Assembly: GCF_014284175.1 (NCBI RefSeq)
Contig: NZ_JACOGA010000002.1
Location: 186,001-250,000 of the forward strand
DNA length: 64,000 nucleotides
Source: Affinundibacterium flavidum
GTDB taxonomy: Bacteria > Pseudomonadota > Gammaproteobacteria > Burkholderiales > Burkholderiaceae_D
Direction of reading: 5' to 3'
Part shown: one piece after another, positions 54,826-63,764 of the stretch
Layout: every line of letters starts with the position of its first letter
Position numbering within the stretch: the first letter of the stretch is position 1
Notes under the pieces: model-generated
Told to the model about the DNA's origin: nothing
The model's database searches: none
Seen by the model: only the letters and a program-made list of their open reading frames with translations
Translations under genes and position numbers: made by a program

Positions 54826-56229
54826 ATGCAAAATTTTGACGACGAATCCATAGTAAGAATAGAAGACGATTTATCCGATCAGAACGATTTAAGTCTCAAG
54901 TCTTACTTCAAATCCAATTTAACTCCCGACGATGTAGTTGCCCTCGCCCCTTTGCGGCGCGCGCAACCTATGTTGCAGGCGTTTACCGCATTATTTCACG
55001 GTGGCATTAATAGCGTCTTGATGCGCCTGCTTGTCTTGCGCGAATTAACGGCAGATGTCGATTCACCTTCCCTCAGCCGCGCCGATATTAATGCCAAATT
55101 GGGTTATCTGGAGCCAGAAGCGCTCGAAACGGTGCTCACACGTTTGCGTAGCACGGGGCTTTTAGTGTGGGATCCTAGTCAATCGGTATATCGCATCGCA
55201 CCAATGGCGCGCAATGTCTTAGCCGCGATTGAATCCTTAATCCAAGTTGAACAACAAGACGATCCTTCTGAAGTCAGCTATATGTTGACCCAAGTTGCCG
55301 GTGCACAGGCCGTCGGTGGCGTATCGGTTGAACAGTTGCACCATTTGCTCGGTCGCTTGATAGAACTGACTGAAGAATTCTCGGATGCGATTGCCTCTGG
55401 CTCGGAATTTCAACTCCGCACAGCACAGCAAAAATGGCACACGGCTTGCGATTGGGTAGAAAAAGGTTCACAGATTATTCACGCGATCACGAATGATAGC
55501 CGCGCCGATTCGGCGACGCATCGTGCAGCACAGGCGATTGGCCGCGCTCAGAGTGCGCTCTTGAATATGCAAGGCATGTTCTCACGCGCTTTGAATCAGA
55601 TCGAACGTCAGCGCGTACATCTAGGACAATCGGGTTTATCAACGACTGATATCAAGATGTGGTTGCTGCAGCGTGAAGATTTAGCCTCGCTCGCCGATGG
55701 CGCTTTATCACATCCAGTGACGCCGCATTTCATTACGCCGTCCGAAATGATCGATGTGGCCGAAAGCGAGTTACTCAGCCATCGTAATTCCGCGGTCTTA
55801 GGTGTTTTGCCAACCGGTGAAAATGCACCATCGATTGCGAATGATAATAGCGAAGCCTTGTTAGAACTCGATCATTGGTTAGATTTGCTCGGCAACATTG
55901 ACGGTAAATCTTACGATCCAGAAACCAAAAAACATAAACCGCTACAAGATTATTTATTACCCGCCAGCTTCGCGATTGCCTCGTACCGCGCTTCGCTGTT
56001 ACCGTTGATCGGTGATGCGAATGAAGCCTCATTGCAAGGTGCGACCGCTATCCTGGCGCGCTTGCCTTTGACATTCAGCTCCAAAGACAAAATGCAGAAA
56101 GTCTCTGATCCGCATGTGGCGGCGATTTCTGTGGCTAGCCTCATACCTTTGGAGTCGCAGCAGAAGTCACACCAAGAAGCGCCGCAAGAACCGCCGCGAG
56201 AAACACCGCACGAAACTAAACATGAATAA
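54826..56229 (+). CDS. Putative kleisin-like subunit of an SMC complex
   Basis: A 467-residue protein without signal peptide or membrane helix. About residues 40-140 contain a winged-helix-like region (LEPEALETVLTRLRSTGLLV, YRIAPMARNVLAAIESL), then long helices (about 140-270), a linker, and a Pro/Gln/Glu-rich C-terminal tail. By position (first of three, followed by a KITE-like and an SMC-like gene) and architecture it fits the kleisin slot of MukBEF/MksBEF/Wadjet systems. I do not see the DUF3375-type motifs of JetA, so it may be a separate subgroup. Role inferred mainly from context. Confidence 0.55.
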   Translation: MQNFDDESIVRIEDDLSDQNDLSLKSYFKSNLTPDDVVALAPLRRAQPMLQAFTALFHGGINSVLMRLLVLRELTADVDSPSLSRADINAKLGYLEPEALETVLTRLRSTGLLVWDPSQSVYRIAPMARNVLAAIESLIQVEQQDDPSEVSYMLTQVAGAQAVGGVSVEQLHHLLGRLIELTEEFSDAIASGSEFQLRTAQQKWHTACDWVEKGSQIIHAITNDSRADSATHRAAQAIGRAQSALLNMQGMFSRALNQIERQRVHLGQSGLSTTDIKMWLLQREDLASLADGALSHPVTPHFITPSEMIDVAESELLSHRNSAVLGVLPTGENAPSIANDNSEALLELDHWLDLLGNIDGKSYDPETKKHKPLQDYLLPASFAIASYRASLLPLIGDANEASLQGATAILARLPLTFSSKDKMQKVSDPHVAAISVASLIPLESQQKSHQEAPQEPPRETPHETKHE

Positions 56230-56236
56230 AACAAGC

Positions 56237-56304
56237 GTAGGGTGCGCCGTGCGCACCGACACTTTCACCACTATAAGAAAACTGGTGCGCATGGCGCACC
56301 CTAC
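56237..56304. repeat. Inverted repeat GTAGGGTGCGC between operon genes 1 and 2
   Basis: GTAGGGTGCGCCGTGCGCAC at the left and GTGCGCATGGCGCACCCTAC at the right form a ~21-bp stem (one mismatch) with a 26-nt loop. It fills the gap between the kleisin-like stop and the ribosome-binding site of the next gene. Confidence 0.8.
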
Positions 56305-56322
56305 GAATACCAGGAATGTGAT

Positions 56323-57039
56323 ATGACTGAAGATGCACAAATCCTTATCGCCCGTTTGTTGGCGCATCAGACTTTACGTCGTGAAGACAAATTAGTAAAA
56401 CGTGCTTTATCGGATGAGATTTTCCGTAGCGATATTGACACCCGCCTAAAAGCTTGCGGGATGAAGTTTGTTGATAACGTGTATGCCGATCATGTGACTT
56501 TGGCACTAACACGCGATAGCGAATCCAAAGTGTTCGGCACCAAAGACACCTGGCAGAATAATAATTTTGGTCTGGCACGCGATGGCGTCGCCTTGTTAGT
56601 CGTGTTGTGGTCGCTGATTATTTTGCCGAAACGTGAACGTCAGGAAGCACATCAAATGGCGCAAGAAGATCAGAACGATATGTTCGGTAAAGAAAAACCT
56701 TTACCACGCGCTGAAGACACATCGATCGGCATTTCCTACCGCACTTTGCTCGCTGATTTCGGCGAAAAGCTAGGTAAGAAAACCCGTATGGATATGAATC
56801 TAGGTCAGCTCTCGCGTTTAGGTTTTATCGAACGCAAAATGGACCTGATCATGGAAGGCCCCTTGTTGGATTTGCTGATGGATACCGATGCATTAAAAGA
56901 CCGCATCATCAACGGCGCATTGTCGGATATTTTCCATATTCCTATGCCACGTACGCCAGCGGTGATAGAAGCTGAGCGTTTGGCGCCTGAAGAAGCTGAA
57001 CGCTTAGTGGCGGAATCAGATGTCTCGAAAAATGAATAG
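56323..57039 (+). CDS. Putative KITE (MukE/MksE-like) subunit of an SMC complex
   Basis: About 238 residues from the ATG at 56323, which has AGGA 7 nt upstream. The layout fits a tandem winged-helix KITE protein: LKACGMKFVDNVYADHVTLA, LARDGVALLVVLWSLIILPK, ISYRTLLADFGEKLGKKTRM and LGQLSRLGFIERKMDLIMEG PLLDLLMDTDALKDRI follow the order seen in MksE/DUF4194 proteins. KITE proteins bridge kleisin to DNA in condensin-like machines. The assignment is from pattern and gene order. Confidence 0.6.
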   Translation: MTEDAQILIARLLAHQTLRREDKLVKRALSDEIFRSDIDTRLKACGMKFVDNVYADHVTLALTRDSESKVFGTKDTWQNNNFGLARDGVALLVVLWSLIILPKRERQEAHQMAQEDQNDMFGKEKPLPRAEDTSIGISYRTLLADFGEKLGKKTRMDMNLGQLSRLGFIERKMDLIMEGPLLDLLMDTDALKDRIINGALSDIFHIPMPRTPAVIEAERLAPEEAERLVAESDVSKNE

Positions 57040-57042
57040 CAA

Positions 57043-57247
57043 AACCCCTCAACGCCGAGACGCAGAGGCGCGGAGTAAAACCTTAGAAAAGAGATTTTCT
57101 CTGTTTTCTATTTTCTCTTCACTTCCGCGTTTCGACGTTGAAGGGCTTAATAGACCATCAAAAACACTATGCACAGCTTATCGGCACCGAGGTATAAAGT
57201 CTTTCTCTGCGCTCCTCTGCGTCTCAGCGCCTCGGCGTTGAGGGGTT
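57043..57247. repeat. 205-bp element with long inverted-repeat ends between operon genes 2 and 3
   Basis: AACCCCTCAACGCCGAG plus ACGCAGAGGCGCGGAG at the left; CTCCTCTGCGTCTCAGCGCC plus TCGGCGTTGAGGGGTT at the right, imperfectly complementary over more than 30 bp. The inside is AT-rich, with a GACGTTGAAGGGC internal motif. It starts four bases after the KITE stop and ends 46 nt before the SMC start, so it was probably inserted in the operon. Confidence 0.8.
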
Positions 57248-57293
57248 CTAAATTGAGCTTTCCGTTGTACAGATTTTCTAAAGAAAAATAATT

Positions 57294-60122
57294 ATGTTTC
57301 ACATCAAATCACTAGAACTGGTTCACTGGGATTACTGGCAGCGGATTAAAAACATCCCACTAGACGCCAAGATTATTACGATTGCCGGTCAAAACGGTTC
57401 GGGTAAAACCACGCTGCTCGATGCCTTGCGCACTTTGTTTGGTCTGGAATGTTCTATGGGACGTTCGTACAAACATTATGCCCGTCACTCTGGTCAGCAA
57501 ACTGCGTGGATACGTGCGGTCGTCGATAACAGCGCAGTCGGGCCGCAGATTTCAAATCGTCCTTTCCGCATGTCGGGCTTGTATGAAGATGAAGTCACGT
57601 TGTTCTGCAAAATCGAAAAAAACGGTGGTGACTGGAAGCGTCAATACTTGATGCGCAGTGGCAAAATAGAGATTGAAGAAATCCAGGAAGCCAACGATTG
57701 GCTAGGCGTAGAAACTTATCGCAAGCGTTTGTCACATGCGGGCTTGTCGTCAGCGATGGGTAAAGTGCTGGCGCTGGAACAAGGTGAAACGGATAAGCTG
57801 TGTGAATATGCGCCGCGCCAATTACTGGATTTGGTGTTTCAGGTATTCGGCGACAAAGAAGTCTTGGATGCCTACGACGATGCCAAGCGTCATCAACGCG
57901 ATACAGAATCTGAATTGCAGCGTTTTGAAACGGAACTCGAAGGTGCAAAGACCAATCTGGAAGGTTTGCGTTTAAAAGTCGCCAACTTCCATCAGTGGGA
58001 AAGTCTGAACAAAGAAAAACGTGATTTGCAGGAAGAGATTTTACCGACCCTGCAATACCACGAAGATCTGGAACGCGCATCCGCCACCAGCCAGGCATTA
58101 CGCGCCAGCAAACGCCATTTAAAAACGCAGGACGAAGCACTATCCGAACGTCGTCAAGCACTGGCACAGCAAGCACAAAATCACAGCGAAGCACAGCAAT
58201 CCGAGGCGGCATTAGAAGCCGAAGAATCCAACTTGCGTGAAAAACTTGCGCAAGTCAATGCCAAGCTCAAACCGCAAGAAAGCTTGCTCGAACAAAAAGC
58301 GCGTTTGCAAAAACTGGCTGCGGAAGCCGATGCCGACATCGCGAATATCGCCGATGAATTAGAGAAAAAAGAAGAGGAACTCGCACAGCAAAAACAAGAA
58401 CGTGATGCTTTGAGTCAGCGTATTGCCGCCGACATGGAAACCATCTCGGCGCTGCAAGGCAAAGCTAGTTTGCCCGACCCAGAAAACGTGCGTCAAATGC
58501 GCCGCGCTTTGAATGAAGCGAATATTCCGCACAGCATGCTGCCTGAGATCGTCGAAGTCACCGACGCTAAATGGCAAGGCGCGGTCGAAGGCGTATTACG
58601 CGGCTACACATCAGTCATCTTGCTTGATAATGCCAGCGACGCGAGTGCCGCCTATCGCATCGGTGAAAAGCAACGCTACAGCCACTTCATCGTGCCAGAT
58701 CGCGTCAATGCGCCGGTAGTCAAAGACGATAGTTTATTGTCTGTCGTCAGCTTTAACGCCAAAGCACCGGCCTGGCTGATCGAACAATTAGAACGCATAG
58801 AAACCGTCGATAGCATTGATATCGGCATGAAGCTGCACAAGTCGCAAGAATGGATTACGCCCGACGCGTATCACTTCGAGCGTCGCGGTGGCCGCTCTTT
58901 ATTTGTGGAAGTATCACGCTACCGTTTTGGTAATGCTGGTCGTACCCAACGTCTGGAAGCATTACAGAAAGCCCTGCCACGTTTGCAATCGCAAGAAGAT
59001 CAACTCACAATCAAGATCAGCAAACTGGCTGGCGAAATTTCTTCTTACAAAGCGCGCCTCGCCGGTGTTGATGCGGCCAAAGAATTAAGTGCCCGTCATG
59101 CAGAATTTGAAGAAGCTTCTCGCAATACCCAGCCACTGAAGCAACAACGTATCGAAGTCGGCACCCGCCTTGGCGAGATCGCACCTTTGCTCAAAGCCGC
59201 AACTGAACAACGTACGGTCGCGCATCTGAAATGGGAGCAAGCTAAGGCCGCCATTGCCGATGCTGAGTCTCAACAACGTGTTTCAGAAAAACGCCACGCC
59301 GAAGAACGTAAAACGCAATTCGAAACTTTACGTACGATGCGTGAAACTTGGCATACGCTACCACTCAATTGGAAACGCAGTTCACATCGCAAAGAACTGG
59401 TGGCAGAACATGAAAACGTCCATCAAATTGAATTACGTTTACGCAGCCTCGGCAATAACTTAGCGCGCGATGATTGGGAAACTGATTCCACGGTCGTCGA
59501 TCAATACACGCGTTTAAATAATTTGCTGCAAAACCGTCAGGCTGAAACCGACGAACGTCGTTATCAAAATAATCGCGCTATGGAAGCGACCGTGAATGCA
59601 CGTGCGGCTTACATGGATAGATTACGCTACACGATTAAGACCTATAGCAAGAACATCAAACAACTGGGTGAGCTCGCAGGCATTGAAGTCCACACCGATC
59701 CGGTCAAACTAGAAAACGATGATGTGATGTTGTCACAAGCAGGTTTGCACGTACGCTTTAAATTCGACGGCAAAGGCCCTATCGGCATGAATGACGGTGA
59801 AGCATCCGGTGGTCAGCAGGTGATGAAGTCGCTGATTCTCTTGATCGGTTTATTGAAATCAGAAGACGGCTCAGGCGGCTTTGTGTTTATCGACGAACCC
59901 TTCGCGCATTTAGATATCCGGAATATTCAATTGGTCGGTGAGTTCTTGAAAAACACCGATGCGCAATACCTGATGACCACCCCGTTGACACATAACACCG
60001 ACGTCTACGATCCTTCTGAATTGACGCTGATTACCAGCAAGAAGAAAAAAGATACGGAATGGGCGCAGCCGATTTTTGTGTTGCAACGCCGGGTGGAAAA
60101 AGTTAAGGATGTGCGAGCTTAA
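57294..60122 (+). CDS. SMC-like ATPase of a condensin-type complex
   Basis: A 942-residue SMC-architecture protein. Walker A is GQNGSGKTT (from residue 32), with LLDALRTLFGLECSMGRSYK after it. Coiled coils run about 190-400 and 560-800. Between them, about 400-560, is a hinge-like domain (LPEIVEVTDAKWQGAVEGVL, RGYTSVILLD, YSHFIVPDRV). The signature ASGGQQ is at 837-841 and Walker B FVFIDEP with D867/E868 near the C-terminus. With the two genes before it this makes a kleisin-KITE-SMC set, as in MksBEF or Wadjet JetABC. No MksG/JetD nuclease follows. Likely role is chromosome organisation or plasmid exclusion. Confidence 0.75.
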   Translation: MFHIKSLELVHWDYWQRIKNIPLDAKIITIAGQNGSGKTTLLDALRTLFGLECSMGRSYKHYARHSGQQTAWIRAVVDNSAVGPQISNRPFRMSGLYEDEVTLFCKIEKNGGDWKRQYLMRSGKIEIEEIQEANDWLGVETYRKRLSHAGLSSAMGKVLALEQGETDKLCEYAPRQLLDLVFQVFGDKEVLDAYDDAKRHQRDTESELQRFETELEGAKTNLEGLRLKVANFHQWESLNKEKRDLQEEILPTLQYHEDLERASATSQALRASKRHLKTQDEALSERRQALAQQAQNHSEAQQSEAALEAEESNLREKLAQVNAKLKPQESLLEQKARLQKLAAEADADIANIADELEKKEEELAQQKQERDALSQRIAADMETISALQGKASLPDPENVRQMRRALNEANIPHSMLPEIVEVTDAKWQGAVEGVLRGYTSVILLDNASDASAAYRIGEKQRYSHFIVPDRVNAPVVKDDSLLSVVSFNAKAPAWLIEQLERIETVDSIDIGMKLHKSQEWITPDAYHFERRGGRSLFVEVSRYRFGNAGRTQRLEALQKALPRLQSQEDQLTIKISKLAGEISSYKARLAGVDAAKELSARHAEFEEASRNTQPLKQQRIEVGTRLGEIAPLLKAATEQRTVAHLKWEQAKAAIADAESQQRVSEKRHAEERKTQFETLRTMRETWHTLPLNWKRSSHRKELVAEHENVHQIELRLRSLGNNLARDDWETDSTVVDQYTRLNNLLQNRQAETDERRYQNNRAMEATVNARAAYMDRLRYTIKTYSKNIKQLGELAGIEVHTDPVKLENDDVMLSQAGLHVRFKFDGKGPIGMNDGEASGGQQVMKSLILLIGLLKSEDGSGGFVFIDEPFAHLDIRNIQLVGEFLKNTDAQYLMTTPLTHNTDVYDPSELTLITSKKKKDTEWAQPIFVLQRRVEKVKDVRA

Positions 60123-60163
60123 AACAGAAATGATCGCATAAATTGAGATGTAATAATTTACCA

Positions 60164-61199
60164 ATGAACAGATGGCGCCACAAATTGGAATGTATCTCTT
60201 TGAAAATTCCCACAAGATTCTTGTGGGCGATTTGCAGCATTATTTGTGCTTCATACTTACAAGCGGCCGAGATATCGAATGCCAGTAATCAGCATCATGA
60301 GGACTTTGACAACTTTCTAAAAAGAACATTTGTAGTTGCAGATGGCTTCGATGCACCTAATAAAAAGTTAAATTCAAAAGGAGTTCATGCACTGGCTCAT
60401 GGTCGTGTGCACAGTTTAATTCCTGTTCCGAATTCGTCTCTATTCGATGTATTAATCGAACACAATTATTTTGAAAATAATGCGCGAAAAACGATTTATT
60501 CGCGCTATCACCAACTATACAATCTTAAACTCGCGATTGGAGAGAGCATACAACGTGGTCAACTTCTGGGGTCGGCAAGCCAAGCACTCCACGAAAATCG
60601 CGTGACTTTGCATGAACGTTTGCCAAGTTCAGACGTAATTAAAGGCATTGACATTGCGCCATTTATTGAGCGACATCAGCAATTATTTAATCCACAGTTG
60701 GAGTCAAACTTAATTCTCGTTGATCAGAATAGCTATCGTATGCGCATCATCAAAGAGGGTAAAACTTTCGCCGGTCTAGACATCAGCCTTGGACAAGCAC
60801 AAGGAAAAAAACAAGTTCAGGGAGATAATAAAACACCAAAGGGCATGTATTTCATCACGCAAAAATATCGAGGTCAATTTCCTGGCAAGTTTGGTGCCTA
60901 CTTTGGTGGACACTGGATAAAGATCAATTACCCTAATGCGTATGATGCAGAGTGGGGAGTTGCGCAAAACCTGATCAGTCGCGAACAAGCTGAAAATATA
61001 CGAAAAAAAATGGTTAAGCCGTTCGGCAAGCCTAGATAACACCAAACTAGGTGGTGGTATCGGCTTTCACGGCTGGGCCTATGAATGGCCAAATAACGGC
61101 CCCCGTCATTTATCTTGGGGCTGTGTTGTGATGCATGTCGCTGATATTCAACGTTACTTCGATGAGCTTCCTAGCGGAACGATGGTCATTATTTTTTAA
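60164..61199 (+). pseudogene. M23-like/YkuD L,D-transpeptidase, split by a frameshift
   Basis: The first frame (60164-61039) has a signal peptide (FLWAICSIICASYLQA), a degenerate LytM/M23-like domain (ALAHGRVHSLIPVPN, RGQLLGSASQALHENRV) lacking the metal ligands, and the start of a YkuD domain (GDNKTPKGMYFITQKYRGQF). It stops after KPFGKPR. The catalytic end, GIGFHGW...HLSWGCVVMHVADI, is encoded just downstream in the +1 frame, ending at 61199. Removing one A from the A8 tract at 61003-61010 joins both into one ~344-residue protein. So it is a sequencing error, a pseudogene, or slippage-regulated. It would cross-link peptidoglycan. Confidence 0.75.
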
Positions 61200-61421
61200 T
61201 TTTTTACATTGAAGTTCTGCGATTATTTTACCGTCAAACTTTGAAAGTCTCCTGAATGGCAATGTAGTGTCTGAGAAAATATTTAAACGATAAATCATTC
61301 TTTAAGAATTGACAGCGCGGCTTGCACCTATCCCACGCTGAATCCTCAAAAGCAAACTCAACTGTATGCAGTTAAGTTGATCAAATCGAGGCAGAGATAT
61401 TCAACAGATGAAAACCTTATA

Positions 61422-63548
61422 TCAAATATTTTTATCGACATCCATAACCGGCCCCAGCGTTTCCTTCAATTGAACTTCACCCGCACTCGCCGCTTGCGCT
61501 AATTGCTCGCACAGCTCTGTATGTGTGCGTTGGCTCAATGAGATTTTTTCTACACCGACCGCGCGGTTTCGCCCTGTCGTTTTTGCTAAATAAAGTGCAG
61601 CATCTGCTAGCTGGACGCTGTCATCAAAATTAATTGATGCTTTCATTTGGCCTTTTATTGAGCCACTCATTGGACCACTCATCTGCGCCTTCACCGAGCT
61701 ATGTAGTGGCGCAAGCACATAGCCAATAGAGGCGCTTAAGGCGATCGTTTTACCGGAAAATTCTATCGGTGAATTGCGCAATTCCTCCAACACTCGACCT
61801 ACCATCAGGCGCGCCTGTTCTGCATTACAACTGAAACTACAAACTAAAAATTCTTCACCGCCCCAGCGCACGACGATGTCGCTATCTCGCATTGTCAATT
61901 TAATTCGCCGCGCAATTTCTATCAGCGCTGCATCACCGGCTGGGTGTCCATAATTATCATTAATTTTTTTAAAGTGATCCGCATCAATAATCAAGATAGC
62001 GGCAGATTGATGTTGTATCTTCTCCCAAATGGCGGCGCTGTTTTCCATCACATAACGACGATTAAATAATTGCGTTAAAGGGTCTTGGAAGCGTTGATAG
62101 TCTAGCTCTTTGTTCTCCACTAGCAGGTCGGAATTACGCTTTCTGGCTTGCAAAAACAGGCGCGCTGACCAGGCCAAGGCCAGCAATAATAACAAGGCCA
62201 AAAATACCCAGCGTTGAATATTTAAACGACTTTTTTCAACTTCTGCCTGCAAGCTTAAGTTTTCTTTTATGCGCTCTTCTGTCTTGAGTAATTCACGTAA
62301 TTCATTGGCGGCATGTCCGCGGCTGTCCTGCTCAATCTTGGCACTTAATTCGAGCTTTTTTTCTAGTGCTGCATAGGCTTGTTTGTAATAGCCATTTTTA
62401 AAATAGGCGGTCGCCAAGTTACCATAAAAGTCCCGTATTTCTACCTGATGATCTTCCTTCTGAAAAATCTCTAAAGCTTCTGTAAATAAGGCCTGTGCAT
62501 GCTCCAGATTCTTACTTTCCACCGCTAATAAAGCCGCTGTCATCTTGGCGTAGCTATTTAAGAAAACGTCCTTATGTTGTTCCGACCACTCTAACAACCG
62601 TTTTATTTCTTTATGTGCCCGCTGAAAATTCCCTTGTGCATACGCGATGTCGGCGTAATTACTCCACACGATAGGCGGCACCGTATCTTCTTTTTGTTTA
62701 ATCGCGACTAGCTCAACTTCGCGGTAAGCTTTAAGTGCGTCCTCATATCGTTTAAGCGACATCAAAATGTAAGCGCGATTTAAGAGGCCAGTCGTGTTAG
62801 ACCAGGTTGGGTTAATCTCGTGATAGAGCGCTACGGCTTCTTCGATATGATTGAGCGCATCTCGTTTGTCACCAAAATCAACCTCCACCATTGCCAGGCT
62901 ACGCAAAGAGCCTGCTTGTCGAAAACGATCATTGTTAGCACGTGCAATACCTAAAGCAATTTTTGCAGCATCAATGGCATCCCGTGCGCGTCCTTGCTTT
63001 GTGGTTAACTCTATGTACATCGTGCTGATCCAGTAACGCAGAGTTGCTGCCTGCGTAGGCTTAATCAAATAGAAAGCACGCGCCAGATGTTGATCACGCT
63101 TTTGCGGGTCTTCTTCCGCATACATTTGACACAATTCTATGGCCGCTTGAACCGCAGGTTTCGCACTATTTTCAGGCGCTTTATTTTTCAAATTCGCTAA
63201 GGCGGTTTGAAGTGCTGCCATATCCTTCAATTGCGTCGTCAAGTAACAACGGTAAGCACTTAAGATAGCGAAATCTTTTAGTGCTGTCGCTTGGGGTTCT
63301 ATCTTCTGCAATTGAGTCAGTACCTGACGATTGTCACGCCCATATTGGTTGGCGACATTCTCCATTGCCACTTCGAAAATTGAAAATTGTTCTTTCACCG
63401 TATTGGCCATTGGCACTGCGGCCTGTGCTCGGCTTGCTGACAAAATCAACAGTATCACCAGCAGACTGCAAACAGAGGCAGCATCAAGTAACTGGCGCTT
63501 GATGCCGAACTGAACTCTGCTTTGATGTCTGGTGTTGATGAATTTCAT
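61422..63548 (-). CDS. TPR-containing diguanylate cyclase (GGDEF)
   Basis: A 708-residue membrane protein. Signal/TM region at ~24-44 (SVCSLLVILLILSASRAQA), a long TPR-like periplasmic helical array (~50-420), a TM helix at ~442-462 (WVFLALLLLLALAWSARLFL), a short coiled coil, and a GGDEF domain (~500-680). The active site is GGEEF at 563-567 and an intact inhibitory I-site RDSD lies at 554-557, so it should make c-di-GMP under product control. A 26-residue insertion (about 619-644, VKAQMSGPMSGSIKGQMKAS and after) disturbs the late GGDEF region. It stands alone. Confidence 0.88.
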   Translation of the reverse strand: MKFINTRHQSRVQFGIKRQLLDAASVCSLLVILLILSASRAQAAVPMANTVKEQFSIFEVAMENVANQYGRDNRQVLTQLQKIEPQATALKDFAILSAYRCYLTTQLKDMAALQTALANLKNKAPENSAKPAVQAAIELCQMYAEEDPQKRDQHLARAFYLIKPTQAATLRYWISTMYIELTTKQGRARDAIDAAKIALGIARANNDRFRQAGSLRSLAMVEVDFGDKRDALNHIEEAVALYHEINPTWSNTTGLLNRAYILMSLKRYEDALKAYREVELVAIKQKEDTVPPIVWSNYADIAYAQGNFQRAHKEIKRLLEWSEQHKDVFLNSYAKMTAALLAVESKNLEHAQALFTEALEIFQKEDHQVEIRDFYGNLATAYFKNGYYKQAYAALEKKLELSAKIEQDSRGHAANELRELLKTEERIKENLSLQAEVEKSRLNIQRWVFLALLLLLALAWSARLFLQARKRNSDLLVENKELDYQRFQDPLTQLFNRRYVMENSAAIWEKIQHQSAAILIIDADHFKKINDNYGHPAGDAALIEIARRIKLTMRDSDIVVRWGGEEFLVCSFSCNAEQARLMVGRVLEELRNSPIEFSGKTIALSASIGYVLAPLHSSVKAQMSGPMSGSIKGQMKASINFDDSVQLADAALYLAKTTGRNRAVGVEKISLSQRTHTELCEQLAQAASAGEVQLKETLGPVMDVDKNI

Positions 63549-63764
63549 GTAGTGATCAATTTAAATTTCTTCATCGAGTTTATGCGCAGCATTTCCGCAA
63601 GGCAATACCAAATAGCTATGATTTCGACCGATCAACTTGAAATGATATGTGCCTGTTGTTTGTGGATGAAGTGACATGTCGAATTTTCACGAAATTCCCC
63701 TATAAGCGCTTGAGACTATGCAGTTAATCGGGCACAATCGGCACAACTTTTAACGAGGTAGCTC

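Noticed and set aside
57020..57241. 73-codon open frame between the KITE and SMC genes
   Set aside because: It lies almost wholly within the 205-bp inverted-repeat element and has no protein-like features.
57595..58212. 205-codon open frame antisense to the SMC gene
   Set aside because: Shadow of the SMC coding sequence; no start signal or motif of its own.
54826..60122. Complete Wadjet (JetABCD) defence system
   Set aside because: Only three genes are present, no TOPRIM/JetD nuclease follows, and the first protein does not show JetA-type motifs; called a condensin-like operon instead.
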